From NCBI RefSeq assembly GCF_937960835.1, contig NZ_CALGPC010000003.1:186001-250000 (forward strand): a DNA stretch of 64,000 bases. The letters run 5' to 3'. The notes below the pieces were generated by a model, which saw only the letters and a program-made list of their open reading frames with translations, was not told where the DNA came from and made no database searches. Below are positions 1-11,257 of this stretch, one piece after another. How positions within the stretch are numbered: position 1 is the stretch's first letter; each line of letters opens with the position of its first letter. The position numbers and the translations under genes were made by a program. This stretch comes from an uncultured Ferrovibrio sp. (lineage in GTDB: Bacteria > Pseudomonadota > Alphaproteobacteria > Ferrovibrionales > Ferrovibrionaceae).

Positions 1-563
1 CCGTGATCGTGGGAATGGCTGTGACTGTGGTCGTGGCTGTGATGGTGGCTATGATCATGCCCGCGATCGTTGCCCGGCTTGCCGTAGCGCGAGCCCAGGC
101 CGTAAGGATGCGTGGGATCGCGATTATGCTGGCCATAGGCGCCGCCTTCGGGATCGAAGGGCGCTTCGGTTGGCCGCACCTCGGCGCCGAGGCCTTTCAG
201 CATGTCGACAATGACATGATCGTCGCGGATCAGGATGCGGTCGCCATGGATTTCGGCCGGCAGATGGCGGTTGCCGAGATGCCAGGCGAGCCGCGCCAGC
301 AATTGCGGCGTGGCGGCGCGCACCTCCACCAGCGGCTCGGGCGCGGCCTGCACTTCGATATAGCCTGAGCCGTCCTCCAGCTTCAGCCCGTCGCCATGGC
401 GCAGAACGGTGGCTTCCGCGAGATCGAGCAGGAAGGCGGTGCCATCATCCGCTGCAAGACGGATGCGCCGGCGGTGGCGATCATGATGAGCAAGCGTCAC
501 TGTGGCGCGGCGCTCGGAAGCGGGCCAGCGGCTGGCGGGAATGACGGCGGTGGCTTTCAGCAT
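1..563 (-). CDS. ureE: Urease accessory protein UreE, 3' end beyond the window
   Basis: UreE is the nickel-binding metallochaperone that delivers nickel to the UreDFG-apo-urease complex in the cytoplasm. Reading back from an ATG at 563, about 187 codons are open to the left edge with no stop, so the gene is truncated by the window. The N-terminal part (starting MLKATAVIPASRWP) has the UreE fold pattern, with the conserved HLGNRH and DDHV segments near residues 96-120. The visible end is a histidine-rich tail of alternating His, Asp and Ser typical of nickel-storing UreE. It lies about 136 bases downstream of ureC in the same direction, with a short palindrome between them. ureF and ureG would be expected past the edge. 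Confidence 0.9.
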   Translation of the reverse strand, partial: MLKATAVIPASRWPASERRATVTLAHHDRHRRRIRLAADDGTAFLLDLAEATVLRHGDGLKLEDGSGYIEVQAAPEPLVEVRAATPQLLARLAWHLGNRHLPAEIHGDRILIRDDHVIVDMLKGLGAEVRPTEAPFDPEGGAYGQHNRDPTHPYGLGSRYGKPGNDRGHDHSHHHSHDHSHSHSHDH

Positions 564-650
564 TTCTCTATGGCGTGACTGCTTCTAAGGACGTCATCCG
601 CGAGCTCGGGAATGGTTTTTGGCCGCGGATCTTTCTTTGTTCTGTACAAG

Positions 651-673
651 ATGGCCGGGTCGAGCCCGGCCAT
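651..673. repeat. Short intergenic palindrome, copy A
   Basis: A 9-base perfect inverted repeat, ATGGCCGGG and CCCGGCCAT around a 5-base loop, lies between ureC and ureE and is followed by GAC. It resembles three other palindromes in this window (near 2824, 13924 and 43256) with a shared GTCATG(C/G)CCGGG half. It could act as an RNA hairpin in the ureC-ureE transcript. Confidence 0.7.
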
Positions 674-699
674 GACGCATGCTGTGGCAGGCGCGGCTC

Positions 700-2472
<1,773 letters not shown>

Positions 2473-2475
2473 GAC

Positions 2476-2793
2476 TTATTCCTCCGGCCTCAAAGTGCCC
2501 ATCACCAGTCCGCGGAAGCCGAAGGCATTGCGCTTGCCAGCGAAAGCCACCAGCGAAACCGTGCGCGTCTGGCCGGGCTCGAAGCGCACGGCGGTGCCGG
2601 CGGGGATGTCGAGCCGCATGCCGCGCGCCTTGGCGCGGTCGAATTGCAGCGCCGCGTTGGTCTCGAAGAAATGATAATGGCTGCCGACCTGGATCGGCCG
2701 GTCGCCGGTATTGGCGACCTCCAGCGTGACCGTGGGCCGGCCGGCATTCAGCTCGATCTCGCCCGGCGCGGTGATGATTTCACCTGGGATCAT
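2476..2793 (-). CDS. ureB: Urease beta subunit UreB
   Basis: Non-catalytic beta subunit of the UreABC heterotrimer. The 105 residues begin [16 protein letters not shown] and carry the conserved [19 protein letters not shown] and [17 protein letters not shown] segments that define the family. Length is typical for a free-standing beta subunit. It ends 3 bases before ureC, implying translational coupling. It is separated from ureA by about 135 bases containing a palindrome, an unusually wide gap for these two genes. Confidence 0.98.
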   Translation of the reverse strand: MIPGEIITAPGEIELNAGRPTVTLEVANTGDRPIQVGSHYHFFETNAALQFDRAKARGMRLDIPAGTAVRFEPGQTRTVSLVAFAGKRNAFGFRGLVMGTLRPEE

Positions 2794-2823
2794 GGTCTGT
2801 GCCCCCTGCCCTTGCGGTTATCC

Positions 2824-2849
2824 GTCATGCCCGGGCTTGCCCCGGGGCA
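2824..2849. repeat. Short intergenic palindrome, copy B
   Basis: GTCATGCCCGGG, then CTTG, then CCCCGGGGCAA forms an imperfect GC-rich hairpin in the ureA-ureB gap. It shares the GTCATGCCCGG start with the palindrome after queC (43256) and, in inverted form, with those at 651 and 13924. Confidence 0.65.
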
Positions 2850-2928
2850 ATCTTGTGCAGATTTGCGAAAGATCCGCGGGGCCAAGCGTGCGGATGACGC
2901 ATGGTGTTTTCGATGCCCGCATTAGCCA

Positions 2929-3231
2929 TCACCGGATCGGGTTATGCACGGTCACCAGCTTGGTGCCGTCGGGGAAGGTGGCTTCCACCTGGATCTCGTG
3001 GATCATCTCGGCAATGCCGGGCATCACCTGATCGCGGGTCAGCACGTTCGCGCCGTCGCGCATCAGTTCTGCGACGGAGCGGCCGTCGCGCGCGCCTTCG
3101 ACGACGAAATCGGTAATCAGCGCCACGGCTTCGGGATGATTGAGCTTCACGCCGCGCTCCAGCCGGCGGCGCGCTACCATGGCCGCCATGGCCACCAGCA
3201 GCTTGTCCTTCTCGCGGGGCGTCAAATTCAT
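2929..3231 (-). CDS. ureA: Urease gamma subunit UreA
   Basis: Smallest structural subunit of urease, 100 residues, the standard length for a separate gamma chain. The start [12 protein letters not shown], the central [13 protein letters not shown] segment and the end VTVHNPIR match the family throughout. It is the first urease structural gene after urtE (34-base gap), so urea uptake and hydrolysis appear to be co-transcribed. Confidence 0.98.
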   Translation of the reverse strand: MNLTPREKDKLLVAMAAMVARRRLERGVKLNHPEAVALITDFVVEGARDGRSVAELMRDGANVLTRDQVMPGIAEMIHEIQVEATFPDGTKLVTVHNPIR

Positions 3232-3265
3232 GCCGCTCGCCTCCCCCTTTCAACGCAACGAATTG

Positions 3266-3961
3266 TCAGACGGTAAGATAACGGCGGACATCATCGGCAT
3301 CCAGCCTGGCGCCGTCGCCTTCGACCACCACTTCGCCGCGCTGCAGCAGGATGAAGCGATCGGCCAGCGCCTTGGCGAAATCGAAATACTGCTCGACCAG
3401 CACGATCGCCATGGTGCCGCGACTGGCAAGATCGCGGATGACACGGCCGATATCCTTGATGATGGAGGGCTGGATGCCTTCGGTCGGTTCGTCCAGCAGC
3501 AGCAGTCGGGGCCGCGTCACGAGTGCGCGCGCGATTGCCAACTGCTGCTGCTGTCCCCCCGAAAGATCGCCTCCCCGGCGATGACGCATCTCGTGCAGGA
3601 TAGGAAACAGTGCGAAAATGTCATCGTCAATATGTCTTTCACCGGACGGCAACGGCGCCAGGCCGGTCTGCAGGTTCTCATAGACCGTAAGCCGCGGAAA
3701 AATCTCGCGCCCCTGCGGCACCAGGGCGATGCCGCGGCGGGCGCGCTCATGGGGCTTGAGCCCGGTAATATCGACTCCCTCCCAAACCACGCGGCCCGAA
3801 CGCACGCCCTGCAGGCCGACCAGCGCCCGCATCAGCGAGGTCTTGCCCACGCCATTGCGGCCCAGCACGCAGGTAATCTTCCCGGGCTCGGCCGAAAGCG
3901 AGACATCGCGGAGCGCGTGGCTGGCGCCGTAATAGAGATTGATATTCTCGACTGACAGCAT
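3266..3961 (-). CDS. urtE: Urea ABC transporter ATP-binding protein UrtE
   Basis: One of two cytoplasmic ATPases of the UrtABCDE urea importer (branched-chain amino acid transporter type, LivF-like). Its 231 residues show Walker A GRNGVGKT at 34-41, signature LSGGQ at 133-137, Walker B LLLLDEP at 153-159 and a following TEGIQPSII segment typical of UrtE. It starts 2 bases after urtD and lies directly before ureA, which supports urea rather than amino acids as substrate. Confidence 0.96.
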   Translation of the reverse strand: MLSVENINLYYGASHALRDVSLSAEPGKITCVLGRNGVGKTSLMRALVGLQGVRSGRVVWEGVDITGLKPHERARRGIALVPQGREIFPRLTVYENLQTGLAPLPSGERHIDDDIFALFPILHEMRHRRGGDLSGGQQQQLAIARALVTRPRLLLLDEPTEGIQPSIIKDIGRVIRDLASRGTMAIVLVEQYFDFAKALADRFILLQRGEVVVEGDGARLDADDVRRYLTV

Positions 3962-3963
3962 CG

Positions 3964-4787
<824 letters not shown>

Positions 4788-4788
<1 letters not shown>

Positions 4789-5936
4789 TACTCGCTGGCC
4801 TCCGCCGTCTTGTAGCTCTGGCGTTCGGCGCGCCAGGATTTCCACTGGCCGATCAGGCCGACGATGCCCTTCGGGAAAAGCAAGGTGCAGGCGACGAACA
4901 GGCCGCCGAGCACGAAGAGCCAGAGTTCGGGCGCGGCGCCGGTGAGCCAGGTCTTGACCAGATTGATCAGCACGCCGCCGAGGATGGCGCCATAGAGCGT
5001 GCCGCGGCCGCCGACCGCCACCCAGATGGCGATCTCGATGGAATTGGCGGGCGAGAATTCCGACGGATTTATGATGCCGACCTGCGGCACATAGAGCGCG
5101 CCGGCGATGCCAGCCAGCACGGCAGAGAGCGTGAAGGCGAAGAGCTTGGCCGCTGTGGGCGAGTAGCCGAGGAAGCGTACGCGGCTTTCGGCATCGCGCA
5201 CCGCCAGCAACACGCGACCGAGCTTGGACAATGTGACGAAGCGGCAGAGCAAGAAGCACAGGCCCAGTGCCAGCACGGAGGCGATGTAGAGGCCGATGCG
5301 GGTGCCCTGCGCCTGGATCGGGAAGCCGAGGATGTCCTTGAAGTCGGTCAGGCCGTTATTGCCGCCGAAGCCCATGTCGTTGCGGAAGAAGGCAAGCATC
5401 AGCGCAAAGGTCATCGCCTGGGTGACGATGGAGATGTAGACGCCGGTGACGCGGCTGCGGAAGGCGAACCAGCCGAGCACCAAAGCCAGCAGGCCCGGCG
5501 CCAGGATCACCATCAGCAGCGCAAAGGGGAACTGGTCGAAGCCATACCAGTACCAGGGCAGCTCCTTCCAGTTGAGGAAGACCATGAAGTCGGGCAGTTC
5601 GGGATGGCCGTAGACGCCGCGCGTGCCGATCTGACGCATCAGGTACATGCCCATGGCATAGCCGCCGAGCGCGAAGAAGGCGCCATGGCCAAGGCTCAGG
5701 ATGCCGGCATAGCCCCAGACCAGATCGAGGCTGAGCGCGAGGATCGCGTAGCAGGCATATTTGCCGAGCAGCGGCACGAGGTAGTCGGGCAGATGCAGGG
5801 CCGAGCCCGACGACGGCAGGACATTGAGCAGCGGCACCAGCACGATCAGCACGAAGCCGATGCCGAGGAACGTGGCCCAGCCGCGCAGGGACAGAAGCGG
5901 CGCAGGCCTGGCAAGAGCGGCGAGATCTTCACGCAT
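4788..5936 (-). CDS. urtC: Urea ABC transporter permease UrtC
   Basis: Inner-membrane permease (LivM-like) of the urea importer, about 382 residues with multiple hydrophobic helices. Conserved patterns include LDLVWGYAGILSLGHGAFFA and GFGGNNGLTDF. An upstream in-frame ATG at 5954 exists, but AAGGAG sits just before the second ATG at 5936, so I chose that start; it also avoids overlap with urtB. The stop overlaps the urtD start by one base. Confidence 0.95.
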
Positions 5937-5946
5937 CAAAAGCTCC

Positions 5947-7902
5947 TTACGCATCTGCGGCGCGGCCCTTGGCGGCGAACAGGCCGCGCGGGCGCTTCTG
6001 GATGAACAGGATGATGAAGATCAGCACCACGACCTTGCCCAGCACGGCGCCGGCGATCGGCTCGAGGAACTTGTTGACGATGCCAAGCGTCAGCGCGCCG
6101 ACCAGGGTGCCCATCAGATTGCCGACGCCGCCGAAGACGACGACGAGGAAGCTGTCGACGATGTAGATCTGGCCGAGATTGGGCGAGACATTGCCGATCT
6201 GGCTGAGCGCGACGCCCGCCATGCCGGCAATGCCCGAGCCGAGCGCAAAGGTCATGGCATCGATGCGGGCAGTCGGGATGCCCATCACATCGGCCATGGC
6301 GCGGTTCTGCGTCACCGCCCGCATATGCAGGCCGAAGCTGGTGCGATGCAGGATCAGCGCAATCAGGCCCAGCACGGCGAAGCAGAAAAGAATGATGTAG
6401 AGGCGGTTCCAGGTCACAGCGAAGCCGCCAGCCAGCTCGATGGCGCCGGTCATCCATTCCGGATTGGCGACCTCCTTGTTGGGCGCGCCGAAGATCATGC
6501 GCACGGCCTGCTGCAGGCCCAGGCTGATGCCCCAGGTGGCCAGCATGGTTTCCAGCGGCCGCCCGTAGAGGAAGCGGATCACGCCGCGCTCGATGGCTAC
6601 ACCGACGGCAGCCGCGACCAGGAAGGCGACAGGAAGAGCGGCGATCAGATAGGCGCCGATCCAGGAGGGCGGCAGCATGGCGCGGAAGATTTCCTGCGTC
6701 ACATACGCAGAGTAAGCGCCCAGCATGATCATTTCGCCATGCGCCATGTTGATCACGCCCATGACGCCGAAAGTGATGGCAAGGCCGACAGCAGCCAGCA
6801 GCAGCACGGAGCCAAGGCTGATGCCCTGCACCAGATTCTCGGCATAGCCCATCAGTGTGAGCTTGGTCTGGATCCTGTCGAAGGCAGCCGCGATGGCGGC
6901 TTTTACTTCTGCATCCTGCTCCTGCCCCAGACGGCTCTGCAGCAGGGCGCGCACGCGCATGTCGGAGGAAGAGCCAAGGACCGCCACGGCCGCCAGGCGG
7001 CGCGCCTTGTCGGGATCGCTGAGTTCGGCAGCAGCCAGAGCCAGCGCCATCGCCTCTTTCACGTAAGCGATGCTTTCCTTCGCATAGGCCTCGCGCAGCA
7101 ACGCGACCGCATCGGGCGTGATGCCATCAAGCAAGGCCTTGGCGGCACCGGTGCGCGTGCTGGCCTCGGCGCTGAGCAGGCCTAGGCGGCCGATTGCCTC
7201 GCGCAGCACGTTGCGCAGGTTGTTGTTGACGAAAATGACATCCAGGGTGTCGGGCGCGACGATGCCGGCGGGCTCCAGCGTCTCGGCCATGGTCAGGCGC
7301 ACGTCGTTGCCGCTGCGGTCGCCGATCACGACGGCGCCGTCGGATTTGCGGCTGAACAGGCGGCCGTCGGCCAGCGCTTGGAAAACCGGGATGGCGCGGC
7401 CATCGCCCAGAGCCGTCAGCTTCTCGATGGCCTTGCCCTTCTCGGCAAAGCCTTCGGCATTCAGCGCTTTGACGCCGGTGGCGAAATCGAACGGGCCGGC
7501 ATCCTGCGCGGCGGCATCGCCAGCACCGCCGAGAAGCGCTTTAGCCTCGTCATCCAATACGATGGCCTGCAGTTCCTCGGCGCTGGCCATGGCTTCGATT
7601 TCGCCGGTCAGCGCATTGGTGATCACATATTGCTCGCCGTCCTTCTCCGCAATGACGACGGCATTGTCTTCGATACGGATGAAAAGATTGCCCTTGGCCA
7701 GCGCCGCAGCAGCCGCCTTGGCCTTCTCGTCCTCGGCGGCGATGAGCATCTGGATCGCGGCCTTGGGATCATCTGTCAGGCCGGCGAGCATGTCTTCCAG
7801 CGACTGCGCGAGCGCAGGCGGCGAGAAGAGCCCGGCCAGGACACCGGCCAGGACGAAGGCAATGGCAAGGATGCGTGCGGCGAGGATGCGTGCGACGGAC
7901 AC
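5947..7902 (-). CDS. urtB: Urea ABC transporter permease UrtB with long N-terminal extension
   Basis: LivH-like permease of the urea importer. From the GTG at 7902 it is 651 residues, of which the last ~290 form the membrane permease (GVMGVINMAHGEMIMLGAYSAY is the typical first conserved block). A signal-like hydrophobic stretch ending SPPALAQ is followed by ~300 mostly alpha-helical residues rich in Ala, Asp and Glu, with a HEAT-like pattern near 230-320. Such extensions are known in UrtB but this one is large. GTG 7902 is preceded by CCGGAG about 8 bases away; the more upstream open frame contains the urtA-urtB hairpin and is unlikely to be translated. Confidence 0.93.
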   Translation of the reverse strand: MSVARILAARILAIAFVLAGVLAGLFSPPALAQSLEDMLAGLTDDPKAAIQMLIAAEDEKAKAAAAALAKGNLFIRIEDNAVVIAEKDGEQYVITNALTGEIEAMASAEELQAIVLDDEAKALLGGAGDAAAQDAGPFDFATGVKALNAEGFAEKGKAIEKLTALGDGRAIPVFQALADGRLFSRKSDGAVVIGDRSGNDVRLTMAETLEPAGIVAPDTLDVIFVNNNLRNVLREAIGRLGLLSAEASTRTGAAKALLDGITPDAVALLREAYAKESIAYVKEAMALALAAAELSDPDKARRLAAVAVLGSSSDMRVRALLQSRLGQEQDAEVKAAIAAAFDRIQTKLTLMGYAENLVQGISLGSVLLLAAVGLAITFGVMGVINMAHGEMIMLGAYSAYVTQEIFRAMLPPSWIGAYLIAALPVAFLVAAAVGVAIERGVIRFLYGRPLETMLATWGISLGLQQAVRMIFGAPNKEVANPEWMTGAIELAGGFAVTWNRLYIILFCFAVLGLIALILHRTSFGLHMRAVTQNRAMADVMGIPTARIDAMTFALGSGIAGMAGVALSQIGNVSPNLGQIYIVDSFLVVVFGGVGNLMGTLVGALTLGIVNKFLEPIAGAVLGKVVVLIFIILFIQKRPRGLFAAKGRAADA

Positions 7903-7948
7903 GGCGATACTCCGGTTGCGCTTATTGCGCGTTATGCCGGGGGCCTGT

Positions 7949-7980
7949 GCCCCTCTTCCGCTGCAACCCGGAAGAGGGGC
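7949..7980. terminator. Intercistronic hairpin between urtA and urtB
   Basis: GCCCCTCTTCCG (7949-7960) pairs perfectly with CGGAAGAGGGGC (7969-7980) over an 8-base loop. No T-run follows on the minus strand, so it is more likely an mRNA-stabilising or partial termination element that raises urtA (binding protein) output over urtB than a full terminator. Confidence 0.65.
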
Positions 7981-8009
7981 CGTGGCCATGGACTACGCTA
8001 CGACGCTGC

Positions 8010-9296
8010 TTAGTTGGCGAGGGCCGCGTATTTCGGCTTCTCGCAATTGCCGCAGACCCAGGGGAAGGTCCAGTCCGCGGTCAGCTTGGCGCTTTCCGGA
8101 ATGTACTTGGACCAGGCATCGGCCTTCACCGGGCCCTTGGTCTTCCACACGATGTTGAACTGACCATCCGGGCGGATCTCGCCGATATAGACCGGCTTGG
8201 ACAGGTGATGGTTGGTGTTCATCACCGCCGTGAAGCCCGACGGCGCCTTGACCTTCTGGCCATACATCGCCTGGCGCACCGCATCGACATTGGTGGTGCC
8301 GGCCTGAGCGACGGCCTGGGCCCACATCTTGAAGCCGATATAGGTGGCTTCCATCGGGTCGTTGGTGACGCGCTTGTCGTCCTTAATAAAGGTCTTCCAC
8401 TGCTTGATGAACTCGTCGTTCACCGGGTTCTTGATGGACTGGAAGTAGTTCCAGGCCGCCAGATGGCCGACCAGGTTCTTGGTGTCGATGCCGGCCAGCT
8501 CTTCCTCGCCGACCGAGAAGGCGACCACCGGGATGTCGGAGGCCTTGATGCCCGCATTGGCCAGTTCCTTGTAGAACGGCACGTTGGCATCGCCATTGAT
8601 GGTGGAGACCACCGCCGTCTTCTTGCCCGCCGTGCCGAACTTCTTGATGTCGGCGACAATGGTCTGCCAGTCGGAGTGACCGAACGGCGTGTAGTTGATC
8701 ATGATGTCTTCCTGAGCCACGCCCTTGGACTTCAGGAAGGCTTCCAGGATCTTGTTGGTGGTGCGCGGATAGACGTAATCGGTGCCCGCCAGAACCCAGC
8801 GTTTCACCTCGCCGCCTTCCTTGCTCATCAGGTATTCCACTGCCGGGATCGCCTGCTGGTTCGGCGCGGCGCCGGTGTAGAAGACATTGCGCGAGCTTTC
8901 CTCGCCTTCATACTGGACGGGATAGAACAGCAGGCCGTTCAGTTCCTCGAAGACCGGCAGCACGGACTTGCGCGACACCGAGGTCCAGCAGCCGAACACG
9001 ACCGCAACCTTTTCCTTCGACAGCAGCTCGCGCGCCTTTTCGGCAAAGAGCGGCCAGTTCGAGGCGGGATCGACCACCACGGCCTCGACCTTCTTGCCGA
9101 GCAGGCCGCCCTTCTTGTTGATGTCCTCCACCATCATCAGGACGGTGTCTTTCAGCGTGGTCTCCGAGATCGCCATCGTGCCCGACAGCGAATGCAGCAC
9201 GCCGACCTTGATCGTATCCTGGGCTTGGGCGGCGCTGGTTGCCACACCGGCGGCGACTGCGCCCAGCATGGCCATTGTCCGCATGAACTTGCTCAT
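8010..9296 (-). CDS. urtA: Urea ABC transporter substrate-binding protein UrtA
   Basis: Periplasmic urea-binding receptor, 428 residues. The start at 9296 (MSKFMRTMAMLGAVAAGV) gives a clean signal peptide ending AAQAQ and is preceded by AGGAGAGGAACT; an open frame to 9371 would run through the promoter. The mature protein begins DTIKVGVLHSLSGTMAISE and contains FGCWTSVSRKSVLPVFEE and the FYPVQYEGEESS block, diagnostic for UrtA/AmiC-type receptors. It is the first gene of urtABCDE-ureABC-ureE and lies directly downstream of a sigma-54 promoter. Confidence 0.97.
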   Translation of the reverse strand: MSKFMRTMAMLGAVAAGVATSAAQAQDTIKVGVLHSLSGTMAISETTLKDTVLMMVEDINKKGGLLGKKVEAVVVDPASNWPLFAEKARELLSKEKVAVVFGCWTSVSRKSVLPVFEELNGLLFYPVQYEGEESSRNVFYTGAAPNQQAIPAVEYLMSKEGGEVKRWVLAGTDYVYPRTTNKILEAFLKSKGVAQEDIMINYTPFGHSDWQTIVADIKKFGTAGKKTAVVSTINGDANVPFYKELANAGIKASDIPVVAFSVGEEELAGIDTKNLVGHLAAWNYFQSIKNPVNDEFIKQWKTFIKDDKRVTNDPMEATYIGFKMWAQAVAQAGTTNVDAVRQAMYGQKVKAPSGFTAVMNTNHHLSKPVYIGEIRPDGQFNIVWKTKGPVKADAWSKYIPESAKLTADWTFPWVCGNCEKPKYAALAN

Positions 9297-9354
9297 AGTT
9301 CCTCTCCTGCGCTCGTGGCGGCCCCCCCTTGGGCTCGTCCAGCAGGAAGGAAAT

Positions 9355-9370
9355 GGCAAAGACCGTGCCA
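9355..9370 (-). promoter_or_regulatory. Sigma-54 (RpoN) promoter of the urt-ure operon
   Basis: On the minus strand the sequence TGGCACGGTCTTTGCC matches TGGCAC-N5-TTGC exactly, with GG and GC separated by 10 bases. It ends about 58 bases before the urtA start. This fits nitrogen control through NtrC, which is known for urea uptake in alphaproteobacteria. The remainder of the 9297-9649 gap holds an incomplete NtrC-like half-site near 9543 and the ureD terminator; I see no gene in it. Confidence 0.8.
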
Positions 9371-9592
9371 AAGCGGGCAGCGAGGCCTCAGCCGGAGCCG
9401 CCGCGCCGATAATTGCCTGATTATGACGGATGAAACCGGAACCGGTCTTCGCGGATGCAAAAAGACCAGATGCGATCCACTTCCGTTATGCGATCCGATA
9501 AGGCGGGATTATTGATCCGAATTTAGGCATAGCTGGCAAAAAATGGTGCAGTGGCGAAATTACAGGCAGATTTCGAAGCGGCAGGACGATTC

Positions 9593-9624
9593 AAAAAAAT
9601 TCACGATGACTCACAAAGAGTCAT
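9593..9624 (-). terminator. Rho-independent-type terminator after ureD
   Basis: On the minus strand, ATGACTC and GAGTCAT (7-base stem, 5-base loop, 9606-9624) are followed after a few bases by TTTTTTT (9593-9599). It starts 26 bases past the ureD stop. The stem is short and AT-rich, so termination may be partial. Confidence 0.6.
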
Positions 9625-9649
9625 TCGACCTTGGTCGAAAGCCGTTCGC

Positions 9650-10486
9650 TCAGAAACGCCAAAGCCGCGGCATGGATGCCGGCCGGCCCAGCCGGGACCG
9701 CAGCACCGACCACAGCGTTGCAAAATGCCGGCGCAGGCGGGCGGCATCCTGATCCAGCAGCCGCGCAAGCAGGAGATCGCCCAGAAGCGTAACGCCGCCT
9801 TTAATGTCGTCAGCCTGAAGCCCTTCGCGCAGCAGATCGCGGCAGGCTTCGGCTTCAGGGCCGTGATAAAGAATGAGCGCCTGGGCGACTGCGCCGCCGA
9901 ACCCTGCCGGATGATCCAGCAGGCCGGCGATATCGCCATCGAGTCTCGTTGCGTCATGCCAGAGCGGCTGCGCCTCGCGCCGCACCTGCCAGCGGTCGAA
10001 CAGCAGGCCCTGGCGGAAGCGTTCGCCGCGCGCGGTGCGGCCGAAGACCGTCATGTCGCCGGCCAGCAGCAGGCTGTCGGCGGCCAGATCGATCTCCACC
10101 TTGCGCCTCAGCCGGGCGCCGTCAAACAGGATCATCTCCTGCGGCAGCCATTCCAGCCGCGCGCCGGCAGCGGCGCGCAGATGAATGCCGATCTCTGCGG
10201 TTTCCTCAGCGGTGGCGCGGTAGATCTTCTCGGCCGCCTGCGGTGTGCAGAGCGCATCCGCCTGCGCATCGACCGCGATGGCGATCTGCAGTCGGTCGCC
10301 GCCGGTCAGCCCCCCGGCAGTGGTGATCAGCACGGCGGTGGCCGCCTCGCCCGGATCGGGCTGCGGCAGCAGAGCGCGGCAGGGATCGCTTTGATAGAGA
10401 TCGGCCAGCCGGGTGATGCCCGCCTGCTGGCCAAAACGCAGACGCAGTGCGCCATCGGCCCGCTGAAGGCTGGCAGCGGGCATCAT
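9650..10486 (-). CDS. ureD: Urease accessory protein UreD
   Basis: UreD (UreH) binds apo-urease and recruits UreF and UreG for nickel insertion. Conserved family blocks are visible: SLQRADGALRLRF, the RLADLYQSDPCRALLP segment, TTAGGLTGGDRLQ, and LEWLPQEMILFDGARL. The start is uncertain: a TTG at 10510 or tandem ATGs at 10486/10483; none has a convincing ribosome site, and I took 10486 (278 residues). Unusually, it is separated from the structural urease genes by the whole urtABCDE block and has its own terminator. Confidence 0.93.
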   Translation of the reverse strand: MMPAASLQRADGALRLRFGQQAGITRLADLYQSDPCRALLPQPDPGEAATAVLITTAGGLTGGDRLQIAIAVDAQADALCTPQAAEKIYRATAEETAEIGIHLRAAAGARLEWLPQEMILFDGARLRRKVEIDLAADSLLLAGDMTVFGRTARGERFRQGLLFDRWQVRREAQPLWHDATRLDGDIAGLLDHPAGFGGAVAQALILYHGPEAEACRDLLREGLQADDIKGGVTLLGDLLLARLLDQDAARLRRHFATLWSVLRSRLGRPASMPRLWRF

Positions 10487-10630
10487 CGCGCAGGAAAAGA
10501 GTTCGGCCAAAGCATCGGATCATCATCGGCAAGCATCGGCCGTAAATCAAGCTGATGAGCGGATCCGGTCCGCCATGAGCCGACGGGCCCGAACCGGCCA
10601 GATCCCATCAGAAGCGGTATTCAAACAATG

Positions 10631-10659
10631 CCGCCCGGCCTGAAGGACAGGCCGGGCGG
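10631..10659. terminator. Strong hairpin downstream of the beta-helix fragment
   Basis: CCGCCCGGCCTG (10631-10642) and CAGGCCGGGCGG (10648-10659) form a perfect 12-base stem with a 5-base loop, 50 bases past the stop of the beta-helix coding sequence. No clear T-run follows, but position and stability suggest a transcript end. Confidence 0.6.
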
Positions 10660-10708
10660 TCATCGCAGCGGCTATTGGAGAAACATAGCTGCCAAAGAAG
10701 CGGCGCGA

Positions 10709-11257
10709 TCAGCAGGAAGCGCCATTCAGCTCGATGGTTCCGGTCACTTGCGCGTTGAAACTGCAGCCGACATTGCCGGTATTGCCGGTCGAGCGGGCTG
10801 TATCGAGCCTTATATCCTGGACGGTTTTGATGAAGGAGTTTTCATCTGCGCCACCATCAACAGTGACATGGTTGTTGGTGATGGTCGCACTCACCCAGGT
10901 TCCGCCCCCTGACTGCGCGGCGATACCGGAGGCAAACGTCCCGGGACCTCCGGGCGTGGACACGTCCATCTTATTGCCGGAGATCAGGATATTTTCAGCC
11001 TGGCCCACCAGACGGATGGCTGTGGCATGGTCGCCGCCCGTGACCTTTGATGTAATGGTGTTGTTCAAGATGGCGACGTTGCTGACACCATCGACGGCGA
11101 TTACACCCCAGCCCGCGCTGCTGCCGGTGCGGCTGAGCGTCAAGCCAGTAATGGTGCTGTTGTCGGCTGCCCTGATGCTCCAGCCGGTCGACATGTCGAT
11201 CTGACCCGCGGTACCCGGCAGCGTCAGCGTCGCGGTACGCCCGCTGTCAACACCCTA
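10709..11257 (-). pseudogene. Distal beta-helix passenger, separated from its barrel by an in-frame TAG
   Basis: This is the continuation, in the same frame, of the barrel protein that ends at the amber codon 11257-11255. After the stop, 20 codons (GVDSGRTATLTLPGTAGQ onward) lead into the ATG at 11194 and then 160 further residues with repeated Ile/Val-x-Asn/Asp turns (NVAILNNTITSKV, NILISGNKMDV, ATITNNHVTVDG), the pattern of a right-handed parallel beta-helix. It ends IELNGASC. The full reading frame would encode about 599 residues. Because sequence on both sides of the TAG is intact, this is a recent point mutation, a sequencing error, or a suppressed stop. The fragment has no signal peptide of its own. 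Confidence 0.7.

Noticed and set aside
9543..9560. Possible full NtrC site upstream of the urt promoter
   Set aside because: Only one half (TGCACCA) is good; the second half TTGCCA does not match TGGTGCA, so I do not annotate it as a site.
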